Below, in pieces: positions 15,981 to 24,651 of a DNA stretch of 36,038 nucleotides. Positions within the stretch are counted from its first letter, which is position 1. Each line of letters begins with the position of its first letter. Source of the DNA: Siphonobacter sp. BAB-5405 (GTDB taxonomy: Bacteria; Bacteroidota; Bacteroidia; Cytophagales; Spirosomataceae); assembly GCF_002872335.1 (NCBI RefSeq), contig NZ_NJAG01000046.1:1-36038 (forward strand), written 5' to 3'. The notes under the pieces were generated by a model. It was not told where the DNA came from. It did no database searches and was given only the letters and a program-made list of their open reading frames with translations. The position numbers were made by a program, and so were the translations under genes.

Positions 15981-16304
15981 ACGCGTGTTTTAGGTAGGAT
16001 TGTAGAATGCACGTTAAAAACCATATTCCAACGCCGGGAAAACGCTAGACAACAGGAACCTTCCTAACCCACACACCTATCAGGCGTTGGTTTATAATTC
16101 TGCAGAGCTAAGCAATCGTCATTAGTGAATCCTGTCCAGCGATGGCATCAAAGGGATTCACTCCCCCCAACATCCCTGACTTTTCGGAGCTTCGAATCAG
16201 TCTGCTGTTTAAATCCGGAAAAAGCATACAATCTCCCGGAATTCGTATGACAGGTGTCCCGCCACCTCAGCCCACCTTTGTAGCATCACAAAAAAACAAA
16301 GAGT
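15981..16304. other. Divergent intergenic region (mannitol dehydrogenase / SDR)
   Basis: 324 bases between divergent genes, no supported CDS. The inverted pair CCAACGCC (16028-16035) and GGCGTTGG (16083-16090) is centred in the part that should hold the minus-strand promoter and could be an operator. A plus-strand -7 element lies at 16273-16280. Confidence 0.4.
16273..16280 (+). promoter_or_regulatory. -7 promoter element of the SDR gene
   Basis: CACCTTTG matches TAnnTTTG except at the first base and lies 24 bp before the ATG at 16305, leaving a leader of about 19 nt. No clean -33 TTG was found, so the call is tentative. Confidence 0.35.
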
Positions 16305-17120
16305 ATGACCCAGACGATTTTAATTACCGGTGCCAGCAGCGGCTTAGGAAAAGAGACCGCCAAATTATTTCAATCCAGCGGATGGAATGTCATTGCCACC
16401 ATGCGAAACCCCGAAAAGGAGACTGAACTACGGAACTTGCCGAATGTATGGGTAACGAAACTTGATGTGCTGGAGCCAGCGACCATCGAAAATGCCATAC
16501 GTGAAGGGCTGGAGCAATTTGGAACCATCGATGTGCTGGTGAACAACGCGGGTTATGGAGCGTATGGCCCCCTGGAATCCATTCCCCGGGATAAAGTCAT
16601 TCGTCAGTTTCATACCAACGTGATAGGGCTCATTGACGTTACGCAGGCTTTGTTGCCGCATTTCCGCCAACAACAGAGCGGTATGATCCTGAACATTTCG
16701 TCTACGGGCGGGAAAATGGCTTTCCCGCTGGGCTCCCTGTACCACGGGACTAAATTTGCCGTAGAAGGTTTCTCCGAATCGCTAGCTTATGAACTGGAAC
16801 CTTTGGGTATACGGGTGAAACTCATTGAACCCGGTGCCATAGCGACTAATTTTACGGGCCGCTCCCTCGACCTTAGCGTGGATGAGAAGCTAACCGAGTA
16901 CCAGCCTATAATTGCCAAAGCTTTAACCTCTTTTGACACCCTCTTTCAACAGGCCTCCAGTCCCGCAACCATCGCCCAGGTAGTGTACCAGGCGGCTACC
17001 GATGGCTCCGATCAATTACGCTATTCCGCAGGTGCCGATGCAGCCGTAATGATCGATCAGCGTCGGCAGTTATCCGATGAAGACTTCCGCCGGGGAATTA
17101 AAGTGATGTTTGGCTTGTAA
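16305..17120 (+). CDS. Short-chain dehydrogenase/reductase (classical SDR)
   Basis: 271 residues, NAD(P)(H)-dependent oxidoreductase with a complete classical SDR set: cofactor-binding TGASSGLG (8-15), NNAG (80-83), catalytic Ser in LNISST (about 132) and YxxxK in LYHGTK (Tyr146, Lys150). An Arg two residues after ATM in the second strand (IATMRNP) suggests NADP preference. Substrate unknown. No signal peptide, so cytoplasmic. It is followed 390 bp later by an AraC-type regulator on the same strand. AraC/SDR neighbours are frequent in Bacteroidota, and that regulator may control it, which is inference. Confidence 0.93.
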   Translation: MTQTILITGASSGLGKETAKLFQSSGWNVIATMRNPEKETELRNLPNVWVTKLDVLEPATIENAIREGLEQFGTIDVLVNNAGYGAYGPLESIPRDKVIRQFHTNVIGLIDVTQALLPHFRQQQSGMILNISSTGGKMAFPLGSLYHGTKFAVEGFSESLAYELEPLGIRVKLIEPGAIATNFTGRSLDLSVDEKLTEYQPIIAKALTSFDTLFQQASSPATIAQVVYQAATDGSDQLRYSAGADAAVMIDQRRQLSDEDFRRGIKVMFGL

Positions 17121-17507
17121 AGACAACAGGGCTTTTAGTCGCTTATAAGCATGTAAGCATGCGGTTTTCGTCCTGTAGATATAGCTGGTCTTTTAGTCCG
17201 TATCGAGAACGTCGCACTTTTCCTGCTACTCGTGTCCATCGCAATGCGATGGACTCATGCCATGGAAATGGTCAGGTGTGGCGAGGTCCAGCCTGGAAGG
17301 CTCAGGGGCTATCGAACAGCCGTGCCTACAGGGCCAATTGCAGTCTGGGTCGATAACAAAGCTTTAAAAGAACAAAGCTTTCGATACGAAGACATTACCA
17401 AACAGGCGTGCTTGCGAAGACAAATGAGTCTATTCGAAGCAACGTAATTAAATGATTGAACTCTACGGTGACGTATATTGCGACAGCGGTTAAACCTGAC
17501 CTAACTC
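17121..17507. other. Intergenic region with palindrome and short direct repeats
   Basis: 387 bases. A perfect palindrome GTCCATCGCA-A-TGCGATGGAC lies at 17234-17254, and AACAAAGCTTT occurs twice at 17355-17365 and 17371-17381. Two overlapping reading frames (17159-17447) show no recognisable domain and no plausible start, so I do not call them genes. The sites may be operators for the adjacent AraC regulator. Confidence 0.45.
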
Positions 17508-18416
17508 ATGCAGGAATTTATTCATTTTGCTACCCTTGCAGACCTGCTCCGGTTCTTCGGGTCGGGACCGCATCAGCATCCCCTGGTGGCGGTACTGGAT
17601 TTTAGCCAGGTAGAACAGCCTCCGCAGCAAAGCGTCAAGCTCTCGGCTGATTTTTATTCCATTATGTTTAAAACTTATCCCAGTAATCACATTCGGTATG
17701 GCCGCAAACTCATTGACTTTCAGGACGGATGCCTGATTAGTATGGGACCAAATCAGGTTATTGAAATGGATATACCGGAGGAGATGTCCGATGATTTGGG
17801 AGGCTGGGGTTTGTACATTCATCCCGATTTGATTCGGGGTACTTCCCTTCATACCCGGATGCAGGATTTTCATTTTTTCTCCTACGAAGTGTCAGAAGCC
17901 CTGCATTTGTCCGAGAAGGAAAAAAGTATCCTCCTCGGTTGCCTGGGTACCATTCAAGCCGAGCTACAGGAAAACATCGATGGGCACAGCCAGCCGATCC
18001 TGATTGCCGCCATTGAATTATTTTTGCAGTATTGTGACCGCTTTTACGGAAGACAGTTTATTACCCGCCAAACGTCCCACCACGGTGTAGTCATCCAGAT
18101 CGACAAAATTCTAAGTACTTATTTTAAGCAGACGGCCATTCGCGAAACGGGCTTGCCTACAGTAAAATACCTGGCGGAGGTCGTACACCTGTCGCCCAGC
18201 TATCTGAGTGACCTGCTCAAAAAAGAAACGGGCAAAAACGCCCAGGATCACATCCATTACCACCTGATTGAAGCAGCGAAAACGATTCTGTTAAGCACGG
18301 AAAAATCGGTGAGTGAAATTGCTTATTCCCTGGGCTTTGAGTATCCGCAGTACTTCAATAAACTCTTCAAACAAAAAACAGGGCGGACTCCAGTGGAATT
18401 CAGAAATCTGAATTAG
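17508..18416 (+). CDS. AraC-family transcriptional regulator
   Basis: 302 residues. The C-terminal ~100 residues carry two helix-turn-helix motifs: the first in VKYLAEVVHLSPSYLSDLLK (about 223-242), the second in SVSEIAYSLGFEYPQYFNKL (about 272-291), followed by FKQKTGRTPVEFR, the AraC/XylS signature. The N-terminal ~190 residues form a beta-rich cupin-like effector domain, with no transmembrane helix. It is a cytoplasmic DNA-binding activator or repressor. The gene is flanked by an SDR gene upstream and a small secreted protein 36 bp downstream, and may regulate the SDR; the effector is unknown. Confidence 0.92.
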   Translation: MQEFIHFATLADLLRFFGSGPHQHPLVAVLDFSQVEQPPQQSVKLSADFYSIMFKTYPSNHIRYGRKLIDFQDGCLISMGPNQVIEMDIPEEMSDDLGGWGLYIHPDLIRGTSLHTRMQDFHFFSYEVSEALHLSEKEKSILLGCLGTIQAELQENIDGHSQPILIAAIELFLQYCDRFYGRQFITRQTSHHGVVIQIDKILSTYFKQTAIRETGLPTVKYLAEVVHLSPSYLSDLLKKETGKNAQDHIHYHLIEAAKTILLSTEKSVSEIAYSLGFEYPQYFNKLFKQKTGRTPVEFRNLN

Positions 18417-18452
18417 ATCGCTTGGGAATGACCGGGTTGCCACAATTTTACA

Positions 18453-19007
18453 ATGATAAAATTTTTATTGCCAGCACTATTTTTCCTTTTAAACCTGAAG
18501 AGTTCCGGGCAGGATAAAGACATAACGATTTCCTTCGAAACGCCTATCCAGGCAAGGCTTTACCCCTACGAGGGACAAAAGCCGGTATCCGCCTTTATTA
18601 TGAAGGGAATTCTCAGTACCGAAGAAACCTCGGCTCAGTGTGAAACGATGTATGGAGAGTTTAAATTCAGGGTAAACCATCAGGGGCAAGTCGATAGCTT
18701 ACTCGTGCTTGGCAATCTCAGGGCTTATACCATTAACAAAATCAGCAAAGGTATACGCGAAACTTCAGGTCATTGGAAGGGATTGGATCAGGATACGTTC
18801 CAGCCTTTTCGATGGTTTACCTTTCCTTTTTATTCGTTTACAGTAACGGGTGAAGCGGCTTGTGAAAAGGCTCGGCCGTCTCACGAAAATTTCAAACGTA
18901 GTTTAAGCTTACTTCAGCAATTACCGTATACCGATCAGGGCTTACTGAGGACGAAGGACGGCTATTTGATTCAACCGGGCTATACCTATCCAATGGATAA
19001 AAAATGA
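18453..19007 (+). CDS. Small secreted protein of unknown function
   Basis: 184 residues. MIKFLLPALFFLLNLKSSGQ is a clear signal peptide ending before the DKDITI strand. The mature part has a possible disulphide pair (Cys in SAQCETMYGEF and GEAACEKARP) and a stretch FKFRVNHQGQVDSLLVLGNL like the beta-strands of small periplasmic domains. No family is recognised. It begins 36 bp after the AraC regulator stop, so it may share its transcript. Confidence 0.72.
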   Translation: MIKFLLPALFFLLNLKSSGQDKDITISFETPIQARLYPYEGQKPVSAFIMKGILSTEETSAQCETMYGEFKFRVNHQGQVDSLLVLGNLRAYTINKISKGIRETSGHWKGLDQDTFQPFRWFTFPFYSFTVTGEAACEKARPSHENFKRSLSLLQQLPYTDQGLLRTKDGYLIQPGYTYPMDKK

Positions 19008-19254
19008 GGGATTATTTTTCTTCCGGGACTATTGGTTTCACCCAATAATTTAAAAAACCGTTTACATTTTAACGTACTTTCTTCATGCTATCATTTCCTT
19101 GCCTGCTCGAAAGTAAAAGCATCAGGCACTACGCATCTGCCCTTCAGGAATAGCATTATATGAAGCACGGTGTCTTATCTTCGCGGTTGAACAAGGCATC
19201 CAAACCGCTGACAGAAGGACCTTGTCCATCCATTTGTAAACCTATTCTTGAAAA

Positions 19255-20229
19255 ATGCCTGAACGTAAACATCCCCTCAATTGCTCCAGCACCCATTCCA
19301 GAGCGGTCTATCTGGTTCTATTTTTATTATTGGTACAAGTCGCCTGGGGCCAATCCACCTCGAAAAAAGCAGACCGCCATGCCTTACGTTTATTCATGAT
19401 TGGGAATAGCTTCTCCCAGAATGCCTCCAAATATTTACCCGAACTCAGTCAGGAAGCCGGCCACACCCTGATTATTGGACGAGCCGAACTCGGCGGCTGC
19501 TCGCTCGAACGGCACTGGGATCACGCCCAGGCGGCCGAACGAAATCCGGAAGATCCCAAAGGCAAACCCTACCACGGTAAATCCCTGAAAATGTTGCTTG
19601 CCGAAGGCACGTGGGATGTCATTACACTGCAACAGGCCTCCATTCTCTCGGGAAATCTGGAAACCTACCAGCCCTATGCCCGACAGCTTTACGAATACGT
19701 GAAGAAATTGCAGCCCCAGGCCAAAATTGTTCTTCACCAAACCTGGGCTTACCGCGTGGATTCCAAAGACTTTACGCAGATTGGCAACGGACAGTCCGCC
19801 CGCAGTGCCCAGCAGATGTGGGAGAAATCCAGAGCCGCCTATCATGCCACGGCCAAAGAGTTAGGCATTCCCCTGATTCCTAATGGCGATGCTTTCTGGG
19901 CCATTAGCTCCGATCCGCAATGGGGATATAAGAAAGATACTGAATTCAATTTCGATCACCCCAGGCCCCCTGCCCTACCCAAGCAGAATCACTCCCTGCA
20001 CGTTGGTTACTTCTGGAAGCAGGACGAGTTAGGCTTTGATTCCCACCATGCTAACGCCGCTGGCTGTTATTTAGGCTCCTTAGTCTGGTACAGCTTTCTT
20101 TTCCAGGAATCCCCGCTAAAACTTTCCTTTCACCCTCAGGAGGTCGATGCGGATTTTGCTGAACAGTTAAAAAAGACGGCCTGGAAAACCGTTTCCAGTC
20201 CAAAGAAAAAACAACCTGTTTTAAGGTAA
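19255..20229 (+). CDS. DUF4886-like SGNH-hydrolase-fold secreted protein
   Basis: 324 residues. A signal peptide-like segment (YLVLFLLLVQVAWGQ, about 19-33) leads into a domain beginning LFMIGNSFSQNA (about 47-57) that resembles DUF4886 and the SGNH-hydrolase block I, with Ser in GNSFS (50-54). Near the C-terminus, DSHHANAAGCYLGSL (262-276) supplies the Asp and His expected for the DxxH block. A WDVITLQQAS stretch resembles an intermediate block. This suggests a periplasmic or secreted esterase/deacetylase, possibly on glycans; the substrate is inference. A TATCTTCG sequence at 19177-19184 resembles a -7 element. A hairpin with TTTTT closes the gene at 20323-20380. Confidence 0.8.
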   Translation: MPERKHPLNCSSTHSRAVYLVLFLLLVQVAWGQSTSKKADRHALRLFMIGNSFSQNASKYLPELSQEAGHTLIIGRAELGGCSLERHWDHAQAAERNPEDPKGKPYHGKSLKMLLAEGTWDVITLQQASILSGNLETYQPYARQLYEYVKKLQPQAKIVLHQTWAYRVDSKDFTQIGNGQSARSAQQMWEKSRAAYHATAKELGIPLIPNGDAFWAISSDPQWGYKKDTEFNFDHPRPPALPKQNHSLHVGYFWKQDELGFDSHHANAAGCYLGSLVWYSFLFQESPLKLSFHPQEVDADFAEQLKKTAWKTVSSPKKKQPVLR

Positions 20230-20322
20230 AATCACTTTTCCTGCAAAGCCAGTACTAGAACAAGCGGTCAACCAGACACTCACATTAAGAAAGTCTGGTT
20301 ATCTACGTACTGATCTTACTAG

Positions 20323-20380
20323 GGCAAGGATTCCGGCCTGCGACCCCACGCGATCGCCACGCCAGGATCCTTGCCTTTTT
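20323..20380 (+). terminator. Intrinsic terminator after the DUF4886-like gene
   Basis: GGCAAGGAT at 20323-20331 pairs with ATCCTTGCC at 20367-20375 and is followed by TTTTT. The loop is long (about 35 nt) but holds the self-complementary CGCGATCG. It lies between convergent genes and may also slow the aldo/keto reductase transcript. Confidence 0.7.
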
Positions 20381-20385
20381 AGTAG

Positions 20386-21360
20386 TCAATGGCCCTTAAT
20401 GGAATGGGGCTGATAATCTTCTTCCAGCCGCTGAATTTCCCCGGCAGTCAACTGCACCGAGACCGCAGCCACGGCGTCTTCCAGATGGCCAGGCTTACTG
20501 GCTCCCACAATCGGAGCGGTAATGACGGGCTTGCTAAGCATCCAGGCCAGGGCTACCTGAGCATTGGGAAGGCCCCGCTGCTGGGCCACTTCCGTCACCC
20601 GATCGGCAATGCTAAAGTCTGCTTCAGTGTAGAGGCTTTTGCCAAAGGCATCCGTACGGGCTCGTTCGGTTTCGTTACGCTCCCTGCTGCGTCCGCCCGA
20701 CAGCAGGCCGCGTGCCAGCGGGGACCAGGGAATTACGCCAATCTGCTGATCGGCACAGAAGGGTAACATTTCCCGTTCTTCCTCCCGGTACACCAGGTTA
20801 TAATGCGGCTGCATGGATACAAACCGGGTCCAGCCGTGCAGATCGGCCGTGTACTGGGCTTTGGCAAATTGCCAGGCATACATCGAAGAAGCTCCGATGT
20901 ACAGGGCTTTCCCCGCTTTAACGACGTCGTGCAGAGCTTCCATCGTTTCTTCAATGGACGTCTGATCATCCCAGCGATGTATCTGGTACAGATCCACGTA
21001 GTCCGTGCCCAGACGCTGTAAACTGGCGTCAATGGCGGCCATGATGTGTTTACGCGATAGGCCACGCTCATTGCGTCCGGGGCCCATGGGGTTGTATACT
21101 TTGGTAGCCAGAACAATTTCTTCGCGGCGGGCCAATGCTTTCAGTGCCCGACCTACCACTTCTTCACTTTTGCCGTTGGAGTAGACATCAGCGGTGTCAA
21201 AGAAGTTGATCCCCAACTCCAGAGCTTTTTGGATAAAAGGGCGACTTTGCTCTTCGTTTAAAGCCCAGGGCCAGCGTTCCGTGGGCGTACCGTAGGTCAT
21301 GGTTCCCAGACAGATCCGGGAAACCACCAGACCCGATTTACCTAAGCGAATGTATTCCAT
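20386..21360 (-). CDS. Aldo/keto reductase
   Basis: 324 residues, a cytoplasmic NADPH-dependent (beta/alpha)8 oxidoreductase of the AKR superfamily, closest in pattern to the bacterial YajO/IolS/Tas group. The catalytic tetrad is intact: Asp55 (FFDTAD), Tyr60 (VYSNG), Lys87 (LATKV), His128 (YQIHRWD). The cofactor-binding C-terminal segment (APIVGASKPGHLEDAVAAVS) is present. It should reduce aldehydes or ketones; the physiological substrate is unknown. It follows, on the same strand, the PldB-like gene across 370 bp of noncoding DNA, so it probably has its own promoter. Confidence 0.94.
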   Translation of the reverse strand: MEYIRLGKSGLVVSRICLGTMTYGTPTERWPWALNEEQSRPFIQKALELGINFFDTADVYSNGKSEEVVGRALKALARREEIVLATKVYNPMGPGRNERGLSRKHIMAAIDASLQRLGTDYVDLYQIHRWDDQTSIEETMEALHDVVKAGKALYIGASSMYAWQFAKAQYTADLHGWTRFVSMQPHYNLVYREEEREMLPFCADQQIGVIPWSPLARGLLSGGRSRERNETERARTDAFGKSLYTEADFSIADRVTEVAQQRGLPNAQVALAWMLSKPVITAPIVGASKPGHLEDAVAAVSVQLTAGEIQRLEEDYQPHSIKGH

Positions 21361-21732
21361 ACGTGTGTACCGTTAGTTTGAATACGTCATTTTGTAAAAA
21401 AGAACGGCCAGTCAGGGTGAAGGGAATGGCTTTTGAGATTGAAGGGACGAAACAGAAACGTTTATTAACCTGTATCAAGGAGAAACCTGAGTATGAACTT
21501 CTATTTCTATACGTTTATAATTTTAACAGTAACAGCTTTTGAAAAGAAGCGTATCTGAATTTCTCAAAACATCGGATTGTTTACTCAAATTTCTTGGAAC
21601 CAAGCGTAAATCCTGTCTTTACACCTGTTTGGAACTTTCAAGATTGCAACCTATTGGTTCTGCCCGGCTCTTGCCAATTGTAGTAACCAGCCCAACCTCA
21701 GATACGGGAAGCATTCACGGACAAGCATTCCT
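21361..21732. other. Intergenic region upstream of the aldo/keto reductase
   Basis: 372 bases between two minus-strand genes. No supported CDS, no clear terminator for the upstream gene and no convincing promoter match were seen. Confidence 0.4.
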
Positions 21733-22899
21733 CTACTGCCGCTTTTTGACATTTCCCATAAAGCGAAAGACCTCCTGAAAATAAGGAATGGTGTAAACGT
21801 TCGACTCCAGATAAATTTCATGACCCGCTCCCTTTACCCGGTAAAATTCGAGGTTACGAGCCCGATTGGCAAACGTGAAATGACCTTTGGGATCTACGTA
21901 GCCATCGCGTTCAGCCTGAAACAGTAAGATGGGAATGGTAATCTTTTCAACGTTTGTTCGCTTAACGACCGAGTGCGTTAGGTCCATCAGGGTGGAAGCC
22001 GTCGCCCAGGAGGCCCCAAAGCTTGGATGCTGCGTGAGGCCCAGCGTGTACCGATGCCAATACGCTCCTTTCTCGTCGCAGTAAGTCGCTGGGATGAGCG
22101 GGTGATAGACTTTATCTTTCTTCAGATCAAAAGCCCGGGCTCCCAGGGCGTAGGTACTTCCCTTTCCCAGAGACACCAGAGTCCTGGCAACGGGATCGCC
22201 CGCAAAATCCGGAATACCTTCGATCAATAGTTTAAATAGCGGCGTATTCAGAATCAGGCCATCTACCAGTTGGGGGTATTCTTCCAGGGTACGGGCAGCA
22301 ATACCCCCACCCATGGAATGCCCGTAAAGAATGGTCTTTTGACCGTTGGCTTGCGGGTGAACAATCGTCGCGATAAAAGTTTGCAGATCATCCACCCACA
22401 CGTGGTAGTCGCTACAATGCACCAGGGAAGAATCGCTGGAAGCCCGCGAGGAGCTGCCATGACCAAAATGATCCAGAATAAATACCTGATACCCCTTTTT
22501 CAAACAGTAATACACCATCTCCTGATATTTTTCCTTCCGCTCCGTAAAGCCGTGGGAGATGATGACATTGCCTATGGGTGCTGCTAATCGGTATTGATGG
22601 TAGGCAATCCGGCGGCCCCGATGAGTGAAGTAACCACTGGTCTGACGGGCTTTCACGTACGGTAACACAAGGCTATCCATTTGCCTGGCGTACTGACGCT
22701 GAGATAGATACAGAGAATCGGCTGGAACGTTCAGGTTTAGCTCCTTTTGCCTGGCGGAACGTTCATCGTAGCCGTTATAAAAGGTGTATATCCCTGCATA
22801 AACCAGAAATAAAAGCAAAACGGCGAGTGCTGCAATTAGATAAGGCCGGGTGAATAGTCCTTTTTGGTTTGGTGTCGATGGTAGACCAGTGCTGTTCAT
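21733..22899 (-). CDS. Membrane-anchored lysophospholipase L2 (PldB)-like alpha/beta hydrolase
   Basis: 388 residues. One N-terminal transmembrane helix (about 20-41; LIAALAVLLLFLVYAGIYTF) anchors the protein with the catalytic domain probably periplasmic. The alpha/beta-hydrolase domain has HGFTERKEKYQEMVYYCLKK then QVFILDHFGHGSSS, very like the PldB/monoacylglycerol-lipase pattern, and a complete triad: Ser195 (YGHSMGGG), Asp332 (AERDGYV), His360 (GAGHEIY). It should release fatty acids from lysophospholipids or monoacylglycerols; exact substrate is inferred from the family. It stands apart from its neighbours by more than 300 bp on both sides. Confidence 0.9.
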   Translation of the reverse strand: MNSTGLPSTPNQKGLFTRPYLIAALAVLLLFLVYAGIYTFYNGYDERSARQKELNLNVPADSLYLSQRQYARQMDSLVLPYVKARQTSGYFTHRGRRIAYHQYRLAAPIGNVIISHGFTERKEKYQEMVYYCLKKGYQVFILDHFGHGSSSRASSDSSLVHCSDYHVWVDDLQTFIATIVHPQANGQKTILYGHSMGGGIAARTLEEYPQLVDGLILNTPLFKLLIEGIPDFAGDPVARTLVSLGKGSTYALGARAFDLKKDKVYHPLIPATYCDEKGAYWHRYTLGLTQHPSFGASWATASTLMDLTHSVVKRTNVEKITIPILLFQAERDGYVDPKGHFTFANRARNLEFYRVKGAGHEIYLESNVYTIPYFQEVFRFMGNVKKRQ

Positions 22900-23335
22900 G
22901 GCTAGGTTTTCTGTCTGTTCAGGGGTTGAGGTCGAATCACGTTACACGTACGGTAAGCCAGTGATTTATAAAAAGTAGTAAGAACTTCTGTGAGGCGTTA
23001 AAGTAAATGAATCAACGCATACCAACCCGCCTTTTCTGGATTAACTTATGAAGAATTCACGCAGCAACCACTCTATCTCTGCAAAAGGTTGCTTTTCAAT
23101 TGATTAAAATAAAATTTCTCCAGGTCCGGGAATGATCATACGCAGCCATAAGGCTTTTTACCATGATTTTGTTTACTTAAGGATAGGCTCCTTAGGTAAC
23201 CGGAAATTTATCTGGATACTTCCCCTAATCAGGAAGCATCAACGGATCAGTGGAGAATTCGACATCGCTTGACCGGCCCCGGAAACGGTTCCTTTTTCAT
23301 CGTTAAGTAACCGACTTTCTGGCCGGAACCTTAGC
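22900..23335. other. Intergenic region, nothing recognised
   Basis: About 435 bases between two minus-strand genes. There is no supported coding frame and no clear promoter or terminator. A weak CCGGCC/GGCCGG pair occurs near 23273 and 23321. Confidence 0.4.
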
Positions 23336-24478
23336 TCATCGTACTACCCCCACATGGGGTACCTGAACCACCGGAGCGGGCAAAACCTTGTGACGGAGTT
23401 GTAAGAAGGGCCGCTCAATCGCGATGTGCATAAGATAAGCGACGCCCACCGTTAAAAGCGTGCAAAGCAAAAACATGGCGTTACCATCCTTCGCCAGCCC
23501 CCATTCGCCAGCATAGCGTTGGGTCAGATGAATTACAATTTTGTGACTCAGGTACATGCTATAGGATAATTCCGCCAGCATTCGCCAGAGCTTTCGCCCG
23601 GGAAACTTCTGTTTGGGTAAAAGAATTAACGATAAAACGATAGTTCCGTAGCCTAACGCAACGATGGGAAAGCCCACAAGCGTAGCTGTAAAGGAAGCGA
23701 GGTCGGTACAGATTAAGGCTCCGGCAGTTAAAACGAGCAAGCCGCTCACTAAAATGATGGCGGCGTACGGACGTAATTTTTCCAGCCCGCCCGCCCGATA
23801 CTGATGAAGAGCCGCTAAACTAATCCCTACCAGCAGCCCATCCAACCGGGTATACGTTGGGAAATACACCCAGATGTACCATTGACTGTAGCTGCCTTCC
23901 TGATAGTCCTGCACGTAGCTCCAGGAGAGGTACCGGATCAGTACGCCAAAGCAGAAGAATCCAAACAGCACCCACTGGCCCAGGTGGTACAGACGAAAAT
24001 GTAGTAAAATCAGCAGAAGCAACGGGAAAAACAGGTAAAACTGTTCTTCCACGCACAAGGACCAGGCGTGAGAAAAGGCACTATGATGGAGAATGTCCAG
24101 GTTTATATTCTGGGTAAAAGTCAGGTATTTATGAAGGGGAGCCAGCATTCCGCGTTCCCGCACCAAGGGAAAAAAGTAGTAGAGGGCTAAGACAAACCCA
24201 TAGGCTGGCAGGATTCGGAAAAACCGTTTGATGAAAAAAGTCTTTAGATCCAGCGTGTGCCGCTGACTGATTTCTTCCAGCAAGGGCGTCGCAATCAAAA
24301 AACCACTCAGCACAAAAAACAGATCAACGCCCGCCCAGCCAAAACTGCTGCTATCCGTAATCCAGGCAGGTGACTTGAACAGTCGACCATAGTGAAACAG
24401 ATACACCATCGTGATGGCAATACTTCTCAACAGGTCCAGGGATACAAAGCGATTTCTGAAAGCGGATTGATTCGGCAT
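23336..24478 (-). CDS. Acyltransferase-3 (OafA/YrhL) family membrane protein
   Basis: 380 residues, an integral membrane O-acyltransferase of the acyltransferase-3 family with about 10 helices. Family motifs are visible: LDLLRSIAITMVYLFHYGRL near residues 14-33 (conserved Arg and the catalytic-type His in LFHY), GVDLFFVLSGFLIATPLL (about 50-67), FFIKRFFRILPAYG (about 81-94) and EEQFYLFFPLL (about 143-153). Such enzymes transfer acetyl or other acyl groups onto extracellular polysaccharides, LPS or peptidoglycan. There is no fused SGNH domain, so it would act alone or with a separate partner. The specific acceptor is unknown. No glycan-biosynthesis genes are next to it. Confidence 0.92.
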   Translation of the reverse strand: MPNQSAFRNRFVSLDLLRSIAITMVYLFHYGRLFKSPAWITDSSSFGWAGVDLFFVLSGFLIATPLLEEISQRHTLDLKTFFIKRFFRILPAYGFVLALYYFFPLVRERGMLAPLHKYLTFTQNINLDILHHSAFSHAWSLCVEEQFYLFFPLLLLILLHFRLYHLGQWVLFGFFCFGVLIRYLSWSYVQDYQEGSYSQWYIWVYFPTYTRLDGLLVGISLAALHQYRAGGLEKLRPYAAIILVSGLLVLTAGALICTDLASFTATLVGFPIVALGYGTIVLSLILLPKQKFPGRKLWRMLAELSYSMYLSHKIVIHLTQRYAGEWGLAKDGNAMFLLCTLLTVGVAYLMHIAIERPFLQLRHKVLPAPVVQVPHVGVVR

Positions 24479-24651
24479 GTACGGATTTCAAGGGATACGA
24501 CTCATTCATCCGCTCGCCTAAACGGGTGAAATCCGGCTATCAACCTCTTCCCAAAGGTTTTGGCTACACTAGATCAACCCTTTACGAAACGGTGTATTCT
24601 TCAAACAGCAAGGTACTTAAAATACCCCGACCCAGCATAGACGCGACCCAC

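Noticed and set aside
16142-16426. 94-codon frame overlapping the start of the SDR gene
   Set aside because: Overlaps the well-supported SDR gene by about 120 bp and has no domain.
17149-17162. GCATG-TAAG-CATGC hairpin after the SDR gene
   Set aside because: A 5-bp stem with only four T's two bases later is too weak to call a terminator.
17159-17447. Two overlapping frames (65 and 71 codons) between SDR and AraC genes
   Set aside because: No domain similarity; the two frames overlap each other and the palindrome; no promoter.
19160-19399. 79-codon frame before the DUF4886-like gene
   Set aside because: Overlaps the start of the better supported gene in another frame and shows no domain.
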